Shown in pieces: positions 44,762-52,221 of a stretch of 64,000 bases of DNA. Location of the stretch: NCBI RefSeq assembly GCF_021568905.1, contig NZ_JAKGSB010000002.1, forward strand, positions 186,001-250,000. Direction: 5' to 3'. Below the pieces are notes generated by a model. That model made no database searches and was not told the origin of the DNA. It saw nothing but the letters and a program-made list of their open reading frames with translations. The translations under genes were made by a program, and so were the position numbers. Numbering within the stretch: position 1 is the stretch's first letter; each line of letters starts with the position of its first letter. The DNA is from Zavarzinia marina. GTDB taxonomy: Bacteria > Pseudomonadota > Alphaproteobacteria > Zavarziniales > Zavarziniaceae.

Positions 44762-45483
44762 CAGGCGCGTTCGTCGGCGACGACGCGGCCGTCGGCAAGG
44801 CGGATGCGCCGCCCGCACATGTCGGCGAGGCCGGCGTCGTGGGTGACCAGCACCAGGGTGGCGCCCTGACGGCGGCCCAGGTCGAACAGCATGTCGATGA
44901 TGGTGGCCCCGGTCTTGCCGTCCAGATTGCCCGTCGGCTCGTCGGCGAAGAGGATGCGGGGATTGCCGATGAGAGCCCTGGCGAGGGCGACGCGCTGCTG
45001 TTCCCCGCCCGACAATTGGGCCGGATAATGGTCCAGCCGATGGCCGAGACCGACATGGTCCAATTCCGCCTCCGCCCGTTCGCGCGCGTCGGCGGCGCCG
45101 GCCAGTTCCAGCGGCAGGGCGGCGTTTTCGAGCGCGGTCATGGTCGGGATCAGGTGGAAAGACTGGAACACGATCCCCACATTGTCGCGACGGAAGCGCG
45201 CCAAGCGGTCCTCGTCCAGCGCATGGAGCGCCTGGCCGGCGACCGTGACCGTGCCGGAGGTCGGTTTCTCGAGGCCGGCCATGACCGACAGCAGGGTCGA
45301 TTTCCCGGAGCCCGAGGGACCGATCAGGCCGACGGTCTCGCCGGGGTCGACGGCGAGGTCGATGCCCCTCAGGATGTCGACCGGCCCGGCGGCGCTGCCG
45401 AGGGTGAGACGGACGGCGTCGAGCTTGATTTCGGGATCGGCCAAGGATGGAACCTGTGCGAACGAAGAACGGACTTTGGTCAT
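44761..45483 (-). CDS. ybbA: ABC transporter ATP-binding protein, YbbA type
   Basis: A 240-residue ATPase of the MacB/LolD class. Walker A ([11 protein letters not shown]), Q-loop (VFQSFHLIP), signature ([15 protein letters not shown]) and Walker B with D-loop ([13 protein letters not shown]) are intact. ATG at 45483 gives a family-typical N-terminus, although its 5' end overlaps the divergent tesA gene by 37 bp; a TTG about 14 codons later is a weaker alternative. It is followed immediately by ybbP. Confidence 0.9.
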   Translation of the reverse strand: MTKVRSSFAQVPSLADPEIKLDAVRLTLGSAAGPVDILRGIDLAVDPGETVGLIGPSGSGKSTLLSVMAGLEKPTSGTVTVAGQALHALDEDRLARFRRDNVGIVFQSFHLIPTMTALENAALPLELAGAADARERAEAELDHVGLGHRLDHYPAQLSGGEQQRVALARALIGNPRILFADEPTGNLDGKTGATIIDMLFDLGRRQGATLVLVTHDAGLADMCGRRIRLADGRVVADERA

Positions 45484-46112
45484 ATGGCCTGCGGGCCCTG
45501 GTTTTCAACCTGATGCTGATCCTCGGCGTCGCGGGCCCGGCCGTCGCGGAGGCGGCGCCGAAGCGGATTCTCGCCCTCGGCGATTCACTGACCCATGGCT
45601 ATGGCCTGCCGGACGGCGAGATCTTTCCGGTTCAGTTGGAGAACGCCCTGGCCGAAAACGGCGTCGAGGCCGAGGTGATCAACGCCGGCGTCTCGGGCGA
45701 CACCTCGGCCGGCGGCCTCGCTCGGCTGGACTGGGCGCTGGGCGATCCGGCCGCGCCACCCGACCTCGTCATCGTCGAACTGGGCGCCAATGATGCGCTC
45801 CGCGCCCTCGACCCCGCCGCGACCGAAGCCAATCTCGACCAGATCCTGACCCGGCTCGACGAAAAGGGCATTCCGGCGCTGCTGACCGGCATGTACGCGC
45901 CCCCCAACCTGGGGCCCGAATATGGCGCCGCCTTCAACGCGATCTATCCGCGACTTGCGGAAAAGCATCAGGTGCCGTTCTATCCCTTCTTCCTCGATGG
46001 CGTCGCGGCCGAGCCCGATCTGAATCAGGCCGACGGCATGCACCCCAATGGTGCCGGCGTCGCCATCATCGCCGACCGGATCGCCCCCCTGGTGATCGAC
46101 GCCCTGCAGTAG
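45447..46112 (+). CDS. tesA: Periplasmic arylesterase/thioesterase, SGNH hydrolase (TesA)
   Basis: A 221-residue SGNH esterase with a signal peptide (residues about 1-36, ending AEAA). Catalytic blocks are LGDSLTHGYG with Ser47, the GANDAL block, and DGMHPN with the Asp-x2-His dyad. TesA is a multifunctional acyl-CoA thioesterase, protease and lysophospholipase. Divergence from ybbA-ybbP is conserved in many proteobacteria, which supports the assignment. The first 37 bp lie inside ybbA in the other direction. Confidence 0.92.
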   Translation: MEPVRTKNGLWSYGLRALVFNLMLILGVAGPAVAEAAPKRILALGDSLTHGYGLPDGEIFPVQLENALAENGVEAEVINAGVSGDTSAGGLARLDWALGDPAAPPDLVIVELGANDALRALDPAATEANLDQILTRLDEKGIPALLTGMYAPPNLGPEYGAAFNAIYPRLAEKHQVPFYPFFLDGVAAEPDLNQADGMHPNGAGVAIIADRIAPLVIDALQ

Positions 46113-46123
46113 AGGGATTACCC

Positions 46124-47164
46124 ATGAAGTATCGCCGTCTCGGCCGCACCGATCTCGACGTCAGCGTGATCTGCCTCGGCACCATGACCTGGGGCAAGCA
46201 GAACACCGAGGCCGAAGCCCACGAACAGCTCGACTATGCCCTCGACCAGGGCGTGAACTTCATCGACACCGCCGAAATGTATCCCGTCCCGCCCGAGGCC
46301 GAAACCCAGGGACGGACCGAGGCCTATATCGGCACCTGGCTGAAGGCGCGCGGCAATCGCGACAAGGTGATCCTGGCGACCAAGGTGGCGGGCCGCGACG
46401 GCCCCGGCGCCCATATCCGCAAGCCGACGACGCGTCTGAACAAGGTCCAGATCGAGCAGGCGGTCGACGACAGCCTGAAGCGCCTGAACACGGACTATGT
46501 CGACCTCTATCAGGTCCATTGGCCGGAACGCATCACCAATGCCTTCGGCATGGCGGAATACAAGCATTTCGAGCAGGACGACCTGATCCCCATCGCCGAG
46601 ACGCTGGACGCGCTGGCCGGCCTCGTGAAGGCGGGCAAGGTCCGCTACCTGGGCCTGTCCAACGAGAGCCCCTGGGGCGTCATGAGCTATCTGGCCGCGG
46701 CCGAGAAACTGGGCCTGCCCCGCGTCGTCTCGGTGCAGAACGCCTATAACCTCGTCAATCGCCTGTTCGAGATCGGCAATGCCGAGATCGCGCACCGCGA
46801 AGGGGTGGAGCTTCTCGCCTATTCGCCGCTCGCCATGGGTCTTCTCTCCGGCAAATATTTCGGCGGCGCGCGGCCGGAAGGCGCGCGCCTCACCCTGTTC
46901 TCGCGTTTCGTGCGCTATGCGACGCCGGGCGCCCAGACGGCGGCCGACGCCTATGTGACGCTGGCGCGCGAGCACGGGCTGGACCCGGCGCAGATGGCGC
47001 TGGCCTATGTCAATACGCGTCCCTTCCTCGGTGCCAACATCATCGGCGCGACGACGATGGATCAGTTGAAGATGGACATCGCCTCGATCGACGTCGAACT
47101 GTCGGAGCCGGTACTGAAAGGCATCGAAGCGATCCACCGCGCCGGCCCCAACCCCTGTCCCTGA
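46124..47164 (+). CDS. Aldo/keto reductase, Tas-like
   Basis: A 346-residue (beta/alpha)8 oxidoreductase. The catalytic tetrad is visible as NFIDTAEMY (Asp and Tyr), ILATKVAG (Lys) and YQVHWPE (His). The insertions after TAEMY (PVPPEAETQGRTEAYIG) and the region around RITNAFG match the Tas subgroup. These enzymes use NADPH to reduce carbonyl compounds. It lies 11 bp after tesA, so the two are probably cotranscribed. The substrate is unknown. Confidence 0.9.
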   Translation: MKYRRLGRTDLDVSVICLGTMTWGKQNTEAEAHEQLDYALDQGVNFIDTAEMYPVPPEAETQGRTEAYIGTWLKARGNRDKVILATKVAGRDGPGAHIRKPTTRLNKVQIEQAVDDSLKRLNTDYVDLYQVHWPERITNAFGMAEYKHFEQDDLIPIAETLDALAGLVKAGKVRYLGLSNESPWGVMSYLAAAEKLGLPRVVSVQNAYNLVNRLFEIGNAEIAHREGVELLAYSPLAMGLLSGKYFGGARPEGARLTLFSRFVRYATPGAQTAADAYVTLAREHGLDPAQMALAYVNTRPFLGANIIGATTMDQLKMDIASIDVELSEPVLKGIEAIHRAGPNPCP

Positions 47165-47204
47165 GGACGCGGGCGTCATCCCGGCGCAGAGCAAGGTCAT
47201 CCGC

Positions 47205-47753
47205 ATGGTCCGCCTCTTCGTCGCCCTGCCCCTGCCGGCGATGCTGCGCCAGAGCCTGGCGCTGCTGGCAGGCGGCATTCCGGGCGCCAGATGGACGCCG
47301 GTCGAGAATTTCCATATCACCCTGAAGTTCATCGGCGATGTCGAGGAACATGTGGCGGACGACGTCGTGGCGGCTCTGGACGGCATTCATGCCGATGCCT
47401 TCGATGTCGCGGTCAAGGGCGTCGGCACCTTCGACGGGCGGCGCGGCGCGCGCCTGCTCTATGCCGCCGTGCCCCCGGTCGCGGGCCTGGCGGACCTGGC
47501 GGGCCGGGTCGAATCGGCGCTGCGCCGGGTGCCGGGGCTGGAGGTCGAGAACCGGCGATTCGTGCCCCATGTCACGCTCGCGCGTCTCAAGGCGCCCGAC
47601 GTCCAGCGCCTCGGCGCCTTCATCGAACGGAACGGCACCCTGTCGTACCCGGCCTGGCGCGCCGATCATTTCGCGCTCTATTCCAGCGTGACCGGCAACG
47701 AGCATTCGGTCTATACGCTCGAGGAACGTTTCGATCTGGACGAAGGGGATTGA
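47205..47753 (+). CDS. thpR: RNA 2',3'-cyclic phosphodiesterase ThpR
   Basis: A 182-residue 2H phosphoesterase. The two catalytic HxTx motifs are FHITLKFIG (about residues 33-41) and PHVTLARLK (about 122-130). ThpR (LigT) hydrolyses cyclic phosphates at RNA ends and can reverse 2'-5' ligation. The ATG at 47205 starts the typical MVRLFVALPLP strand. It is 4 bp from the cobB-like gene. Confidence 0.92.
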   Translation: MVRLFVALPLPAMLRQSLALLAGGIPGARWTPVENFHITLKFIGDVEEHVADDVVAALDGIHADAFDVAVKGVGTFDGRRGARLLYAAVPPVAGLADLAGRVESALRRVPGLEVENRRFVPHVTLARLKAPDVQRLGAFIERNGTLSYPAWRADHFALYSSVTGNEHSVYTLEERFDLDEGD

Positions 47754-47757
47754 TGCC

Positions 47758-48462
47758 ATGGGTTACGGCCATATCGTCATCCTGACCGGCGCCGGCATTT
47801 CGGCCGAATCCGGCCTCGGCACCTTCAGGGACAAGGACGGGCTCTGGACCCGCTACAATCTCGAGGACGTGGCGACGCCGGAGGGCTTCGCCCGCAACCC
47901 CGTCTTCGTCCACGAATTCTACAACGCGCGGCGCGCCAACCTGCGCGACGCCCGGCCCAATGCCGCCCATGAGGCGCTGGCCCGTCTGGAGACCGCCTGG
48001 CCGGGCGACGTGCTGATCGTCACCCAGAACGTCGACGATCTTCACGAACAGGCGGGCAGCCGCAACGTCATCCACATGCACGGCGAACTCTCCCGCATCC
48101 GCTGCGGCGCCTGCGAGACCGTGAGCGAGCATCGCCACGATCTCTTCGTCGACTCGGAATGCGCCGATTGCGGCGTCGCCGGCACGCTCCGCCCCCATGT
48201 CGTGTGGTTCGGCGAAATGCCCCTGCGGATGGAGGAGATCTTCACCGCCCTCGACGAATGCGATCTCTTCGTCTCGATCGGCACCTCGGGCACGGTCTAT
48301 CCGGCGGCGGGTTTCGTCGCCCATGTCCGGCGTTTCGGCCATGCCCGCACGGTCGAATTGAATCTCGACCCGTCGGAGGGCCATTCCCTCTTCGCCGAAA
48401 CCCGCTACGGCCCCGCCAGCGAGCTCGTGCCCGCCTTCGTCGATGAGTTGTTGAAGGCGTGA
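47758..48462 (+). CDS. cobB: NAD-dependent protein deacylase, class III sirtuin (CobB-like)
   Basis: A 234-residue sirtuin. The NAD motif GAGISAESGLGTFR is at residues 11-24, TQNVDDLHEQAG at 89-100, and the catalytic His108 in HMHGEL. The zinc site is Cys116, Cys119, Cys135 and Cys138. A Tyr55-x2-Arg58 pair (FYNARR) marks class III enzymes that also remove succinyl and malonyl groups. A likely target is the acyl-CoA synthetases, such as PrpE at 30159, whose catalytic lysine is acylated in relatives. This link is established for the families but not seen here directly. Confidence 0.94.
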   Translation: MGYGHIVILTGAGISAESGLGTFRDKDGLWTRYNLEDVATPEGFARNPVFVHEFYNARRANLRDARPNAAHEALARLETAWPGDVLIVTQNVDDLHEQAGSRNVIHMHGELSRIRCGACETVSEHRHDLFVDSECADCGVAGTLRPHVVWFGEMPLRMEEIFTALDECDLFVSIGTSGTVYPAAGFVAHVRRFGHARTVELNLDPSEGHSLFAETRYGPASELVPAFVDELLKA

Positions 48463-48474
48463 AATAAAATCACT

Positions 48475-48560
48475 CGTCGTCCCGGCGCAGGCCGGGACCT
48501 CCCACCGGAAAAGGCGCGCTTCGCCCACGAGATCCCGGCCTTCGCCGGGATGACGATGAC
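48475..48560. repeat. Composite of two type A palindromes, inverted
   Basis: TCGTCCCGGC...GGCCGGGAC at 48477-48498 and ATCCCGGC-CTTC-GCCGGGAT at 48532-48551 lie in opposite orientation, so the whole block could fold into a larger hairpin. It sits between the convergent cobB-like and zincin genes and could end transcription from both. Confidence 0.7.
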
Positions 48561-48573
48561 TTGAATCGCCCCC

Positions 48574-48975
48574 CTATTCCAGGGCGTCCATGTCGTCGTC
48601 GGAAAAGCCGAAGTGATGGCCGATCTCGTGGATCAGCACCTCGCGCACCAGATCGCCCAGCGCCCCGCCGGTCTCGCACCATTCGTCGAGGATCGGGCGG
48701 CGGTAGAGGTGGATCATGTCGGGCAGGCCGCCCGAATCGATGACCGACTTGTCCTTCAGCGGCACCCCGCGATAGAGCCCGGTCAGGGTGAAGGGATCCT
48801 CGATGCCCATGTGGCTCAGGGTTTCCTCGTCGGCGAATTCCTCGGCGCGAATCACCACGTCCCTGATCTTGTCCCGGAGGTTCTCGGGGATCTCGGCGAG
48901 GGCCTGGAGGGCCAGGGCTTCGATGTCGTCGAGGCTCGGCGCGACGAGCCTGTCGAGAAATTTCGCATGGGTCAT
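48574..48975 (-). CDS. Minimal zincin-like metallopeptidase
   Basis: A 133-residue cytoplasmic protein. The C-terminal zinc motif [15 protein letters not shown] fits HExxHxxGxxD. The family (PF06262, zincin-like) is small and acidic, with the segment [19 protein letters not shown] upstream. The start ATG 48975 was chosen because the upstream frame shows no family sequence. Its target is unknown. It is divergent from the pterin dehydratase gene over 109 bp. Confidence 0.88.
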   Translation of the reverse strand: MTHAKFLDRLVAPSLDDIEALALQALAEIPENLRDKIRDVVIRAEEFADEETLSHMGIEDPFTLTGLYRGVPLKDKSVIDSGGLPDMIHLYRRPILDEWCETGGALGDLVREVLIHEIGHHFGFSDDDMDALE

Positions 48976-49009
48976 CGGGCGTGACGTTAGCGCCTTGCGG
49001 CGCGCTGTC

Positions 49010-49025
49010 CAGTCCCGTAGGACTG
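49010..49025. promoter_or_regulatory. Inverted repeat CAGTCC-CGTA-GGACTG
   Basis: A perfect 6-bp inverted repeat in the divergent region between the zincin and pterin dehydratase genes. The position would suit an operator; there is no other support. Confidence 0.3.
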
Positions 49026-49084
49026 AAATATTCTTGAAAAGGGGCCCGGGAACAGGGCCCGCGCCGGGGCCGAGAGGGAACGTC

Positions 49085-49387
49085 ATGCGCGAGAAACTGA
49101 CCGAAGACGCAAGGGCCGCCGCCCTCGCCAGCCTGCCGCTGTGGCACATGGCGGAGGTGCGCGACGCGATCGAACGCCGGCTGGTGTTCCGCGACTTCAA
49201 CCAGGCCTTCGCCTTCATGACCCGCGTCGCCCTGGTGGCCGAACAGATGGATCACCACCCCGAATGGTTCAACGTCTACAAGACCGTGGACGTCCTGCTG
49301 TCGACCCATGACGCCGGCGGCCTTTCGGAACTCGACATCGCCATGGCCCGCAAGATCGACGCCTTCGCCGCCGAATTCGGGCTCTGA
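49085..49387 (+). CDS. phhB: Pterin-4a-carbinolamine dehydratase
   Basis: A 100-residue enzyme that dehydrates 4a-hydroxytetrahydrobiopterin, normally made by aromatic amino acid hydroxylases. The motif [23 protein letters not shown] includes the catalytic His-His-Pro and the closing His. Length is typical. No phenylalanine hydroxylase gene is adjacent. It is followed 5 bp later by the duplicated membrane protein gene. Confidence 0.93.
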   Translation: MREKLTEDARAAALASLPLWHMAEVRDAIERRLVFRDFNQAFAFMTRVALVAEQMDHHPEWFNVYKTVDVLLSTHDAGGLSELDIAMARKIDAFAAEFGL

Positions 49388-49392
49388 CCGCG

Positions 49393-50505
49393 ATGGCGAA
49401 ACCGCCCGGCCCGCCGCCGTTCTTCATCTCGCAATGGTCGCCCAGCATCCTCGCCTTCTTCGCGCTCGGCGTTCTTCTGCTGATGTTCGGGCCGGCCCTC
49501 ATCGGCCTCGCTGCCAACGGCGTCATGCCGGAGGACAGCGGCTTCCTCTTCACCTCGGCGCTGATCGCGATCATCGCCTTCCTGGCGCTGACCGTGATCC
49601 GGTCGCGCAAGGGGATCGAGGTCAATGCCGACGGCAGTATCGCCGTCTGGAAGAAATCCGCCTTCGGCACGCGGCGGACCGATCTGATCCCGGCGGGCGA
49701 CGCCGTCGCCGTCACGGCGCGCCGGGTCGTCGTGCGCCGGTCGTCGTCGTCCCGGCACGGCGGTTCAGGCGGTTCCTCCACCTACTACAAGACTTATCTG
49801 GCGGTGCCGGGCAACCGGCATCGCCTTCTGCTCGACACCGCGCACAGCCTGCGCGCCCAGCGCGCCATGGGCGAAGCCTGGGGCCGCGCCCTCGGCCTGC
49901 CGGTCGAGACCATGGACGATACCGGTTCCATAGTCGGCGCGCGCGCGCCGGAACATCTGGACAGCAGCTATCGCGACATGGTCCTCGGCGGTCACATCGA
50001 AAGCGATGCGCCGGCGATTCGTCCGCCGCAGTGGCGCGAGACAATCTACAGCGACCGCCTGGTGCTGGCCCGCGAGATGCCGGAAATTCCACCTGCCATC
50101 GGCCTCGGCGCCTTTCTGATCGGCCTGTTGAGCGCCGGGGTCTGCATCTATCTGGTCGTGAAAGACGGTTTCGGCGATTCGACGGCCTTTCTGCTGTTCG
50201 GCGCCGCCGTCTCGCTGATGGTCACTTTCGCCCTGACCGTGCTGGTCCGGTCGCGCATGGGCACGAAGCGCCTCGGCATCGTCGTGGATCGCACCGGGAT
50301 CACCCTGGGCGAGGCCGGCGAGAACGACGCCGTCGCCCCGCGCCACCGCCTGCCCTGGGCGCGCATCGAGGAGATCCACGCCAAGGACCGCCGCCTGATG
50401 TTCCTCGGCGACGATCTCGACATTTCGATCGGGCTGCTGCTCGGCGCGGACGAGATCCACTTCCTGAAGGCGGCGATCACGCGTTCGACCAAGGCGATGG
50501 GGTGA
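49393..50505 (+). CDS. Membrane protein with duplicated two-helix and PH-like module
   Basis: A 370-residue protein I do not recognise by name. Residues about 19-36 and 50-67 form two helices, followed by a soluble domain that begins LTVIRSRKGIEVNADGSIAV. A second helix pair at about 235-253 and 262-280 is followed by LTVLVRSRMGTKRLGIVVDRTGITL. The second soluble domain (about 285-370) ends with a helix-like AAITRSTKAMG. The two halves look like a tandem duplication of a two-helix plus beta-rich (PH-like) module. A Ser/Arg/Gly stretch (RRSSSSRHGGSGGSS) marks an inserted loop in the first copy. The convergent ecfG stop abuts it as TGATCA. Confidence 0.8.
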   Translation: MAKPPGPPPFFISQWSPSILAFFALGVLLLMFGPALIGLAANGVMPEDSGFLFTSALIAIIAFLALTVIRSRKGIEVNADGSIAVWKKSAFGTRRTDLIPAGDAVAVTARRVVVRRSSSSRHGGSGGSSTYYKTYLAVPGNRHRLLLDTAHSLRAQRAMGEAWGRALGLPVETMDDTGSIVGARAPEHLDSSYRDMVLGGHIESDAPAIRPPQWRETIYSDRLVLAREMPEIPPAIGLGAFLIGLLSAGVCIYLVVKDGFGDSTAFLLFGAAVSLMVTFALTVLVRSRMGTKRLGIVVDRTGITLGEAGENDAVAPRHRLPWARIEEIHAKDRRLMFLGDDLDISIGLLLGADEIHFLKAAITRSTKAMG

Positions 50506-51114
50506 TCAGTTCCGCTTCGGCCCGCCGAGGGTCAGGAAGGCGGCCATTTCGGCCGGCAGCGGCGCATCCGTATCCTTGAGTCGCGAGCCCAGTTTGTCGC
50601 CGCCCAGAATGCGAGTGAGCTGGGTGCGCGCGCGGGAAACGCGGCTCTTGATGGTGCCGACGGCGCAATTGCAGATTTCCGCCGCCTCCTCGTAGGAAAC
50701 GCCGGAGGCACCGACCAGGATCAGCACTTCGCGCTGTTCCTCGGTCAGACGCCAGAAGGCGCGGCGGAAATCGTCGAATTCGAGGCCGGCTTCCTGGGTC
50801 GGGCCGGCGGCGTGCTGGTTCTCGGTCACCTCGTCCAAGGGGTCCATCTTCACCCGCGCCTTCCGCCCCTCGTTGTAGAAGAGGTTGCGCAGGATGGTGA
50901 ACATCCAGGCCTTGAAATTGGTGCCGGGCTGGAACTGATGGGCCGCCGTCAGGGCGCGCACCACCGCGTCCTGCACCAGGTCGTCCGCCCGTTCGCGATT
51001 GCCGGTCAGGAAGCGGGCGAAGGCGCGCAGATGCGGCATTACCGCGATCACCTCGGCGCGTATGTCGAACTTCACGGGCGTTTCCGCGCCGTTGCCGCCG
51101 CGCGCCTCGGTCAA
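50506..51114 (-). CDS. ecfG: EcfG-family general stress response sigma factor
   Basis: A 202-residue ECF sigma factor. Region 2 is FARFLTGNRERADDLVQDAVVRAL and FKAWMFTILRNLFYNEGRKARVK; region 4 is LTEEQREVLILVGASGVSYEEAAEICNCAVGTIKSRVSRARTQL. The start is uncertain: TTG at 51114 overlaps the nepR stop as TTGA, while GTG at 51075 gives 189 residues. It directs RNA polymerase to GGAAC...CGTT promoters of the alphaproteobacterial general stress response. It is held inactive by NepR until phosphorylated PhyR sequesters NepR. Confidence 0.94.
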   Translation of the reverse strand: MTEARGGNGAETPVKFDIRAEVIAVMPHLRAFARFLTGNRERADDLVQDAVVRALTAAHQFQPGTNFKAWMFTILRNLFYNEGRKARVKMDPLDEVTENQHAAGPTQEAGLEFDDFRRAFWRLTEEQREVLILVGASGVSYEEAAEICNCAVGTIKSRVSRARTQLTRILGGDKLGSRLKDTDAPLPAEMAAFLTLGGPKRN

Positions 51115-51305
51115 GACCGCCCCCCGCCCTTGCCCGAGTCGCCCCCCTCGCCGCCGACGTCGATCTTGTCGAGCAGGTCGAGGAGATCCTGCGGCAGGGG
51201 CTCCGCCGCGACGTCGTCGTACAACTTGCGCAGCTTGTCGTCGACCCATTGCTCGGGAACGGGCTTGCCGGCTTTCGATTTCGGGGACTTGGGCTTATCG
51301 GGCAT
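51111..51305 (-). CDS. nepR: NepR anti-sigma factor
   Basis: A 64-residue protein. The core WVDDKLRKLYDDVAAEPLPQDLLDLLDKID matches the two-helix NepR motif that binds EcfG or PhyR. Flanks are disordered: Lys/Pro/Ser-rich before it and Gly-rich after. It is the first gene of the nepR-ecfG pair and its stop overlaps the ecfG TTG. NepR blocks EcfG and is released when PhyR is phosphorylated. Confidence 0.93.
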   Translation of the reverse strand: MPDKPKSPKSKAGKPVPEQWVDDKLRKLYDDVAAEPLPQDLLDLLDKIDVGGEGGDSGKGGGRS

Positions 51306-51328
51306 GGCACTTCGAGGCTAGCGACCTT

Positions 51329-51360
51329 GGAACCAACGGGGAAGGGGCCGCATTGGTTCC
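51329..51360. promoter_or_regulatory. Divergent overlapping EcfG-type promoters between nepR and phyR
   Basis: On the minus strand GGAAC (51356-51360) is followed by 17 bp and CGTT (51335-51338), the general stress response consensus, reading into nepR. On the plus strand GGAAC (51329-51333) is followed by 17 bp and CATT (51351-51354), one mismatch, reading into phyR. The block is an inverted repeat (GGAACCAA-N16-TTGGTTCC). Confidence 0.8.
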
Positions 51361-51431
51361 CAAGCATATTTGTGGCACGGTTCGGCCGGGACGGGCCGGA
51401 GCCTTGTCGGCCGTCCGAGAGGAAAGACAAG

Positions 51432-52202
51432 ATGACCGACCTGAAGCAGGAAATCGCCCGAATCCTGCCGTTCCTGCGTCGCTATGCCCGCGCCCTGACC
51501 GGCGCCCAGGCGACGGGCGACGCCCTGATCCGCGAGGCTCTGCAGGCGCTGGCCGGCGGCGGCGCGCGCCTGGATCCGGCGCGCGACCTCAAACCCCAGC
51601 TCTATGCCCTGGTCCATGCCGCCGCCGACGGGCTTTCGACCGAGACCGCGCCCGAAGACGACAGCGGCTTCAAGGCCCGCCTCGGCGCCCTGCCGGCGGC
51701 CCCGCGCCGCGCCCTTCTCCTTTCGGTGCTGGAAGGCCTGAGCCGGGCCGAGACCGCGACCATCCTCGGCACCGATGTCGACACCGTCGGCGCCTGGCTG
51801 GCGCAAGCCCATGACGAGCTCGCCGCCCAGCCGAGCGCCCGCGTCCTGGTGATCGAGGACGAACCGATCATCGCGCTCCACATCACCGAGATCGTGCGGG
51901 ACGCCGGCCACGAGGTGATCGGCAATGCGACCCGGAAGAGCGAGGCGGTGGCGCTGGCGACCGAGCATCGGCCCGACCTGGTGCTGGCCGACATCCAGCT
52001 CGACGACGGTTCGACCGGGATCGAGGCGGCGCAGGAGATCCTGGAATCCCTGGACGTGCCGGTGGTCTTCGTCACCGCCTTTCCCGAACGCCTGCTGACG
52101 GGCGAGCGCATGGAGCCGACCTATCTGGTCGCCAAGCCGTTCGATCCCGAAACCCTGGTGGTTACCATGGCGCAAGCCCTGTTCCACCATCCGGGCCGCT
52201 GA
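51432..52202 (+). CDS. phyR: PhyR general stress response regulator
   Basis: A 256-residue response regulator with an inverted arrangement: residues about 1-125 mimic an ECF sigma factor (LPFLRRYARALTGAQATGD; LLSVLEGLSRAETATILGTD) and residues about 133-250 form the receiver (VLVIEDEPIIALH, phosphoacceptor Asp187 in VLADIQL, VTAFPE, KPFDPE). Phosphorylated PhyR binds NepR and frees EcfG. The sigma-like part lacks key DNA-contacting residues, so it is not a sigma factor. GAGGAAAGACAAG precedes the ATG. Divergent from nepR; a sensor kinase follows 19 bp later. Confidence 0.95.
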   Translation: MTDLKQEIARILPFLRRYARALTGAQATGDALIREALQALAGGGARLDPARDLKPQLYALVHAAADGLSTETAPEDDSGFKARLGALPAAPRRALLLSVLEGLSRAETATILGTDVDTVGAWLAQAHDELAAQPSARVLVIEDEPIIALHITEIVRDAGHEVIGNATRKSEAVALATEHRPDLVLADIQLDDGSTGIEAAQEILESLDVPVVFVTAFPERLLTGERMEPTYLVAKPFDPETLVVTMAQALFHHPGR

Positions 52203-52221
52203 CGCGGCATCGGCGAAAACC

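Noticed and set aside
42227-45508. A single 1093-codon frame running from the YbbP region through the ATPase gene
   Set aside because: The extra N-terminal part is the YbbA gene read in another frame; YbbP starts at 44761.
51432-51800. N-terminal part of PhyR as a second sigma factor
   Set aside because: It is fused to a receiver domain and is a known sigma mimic in this family.
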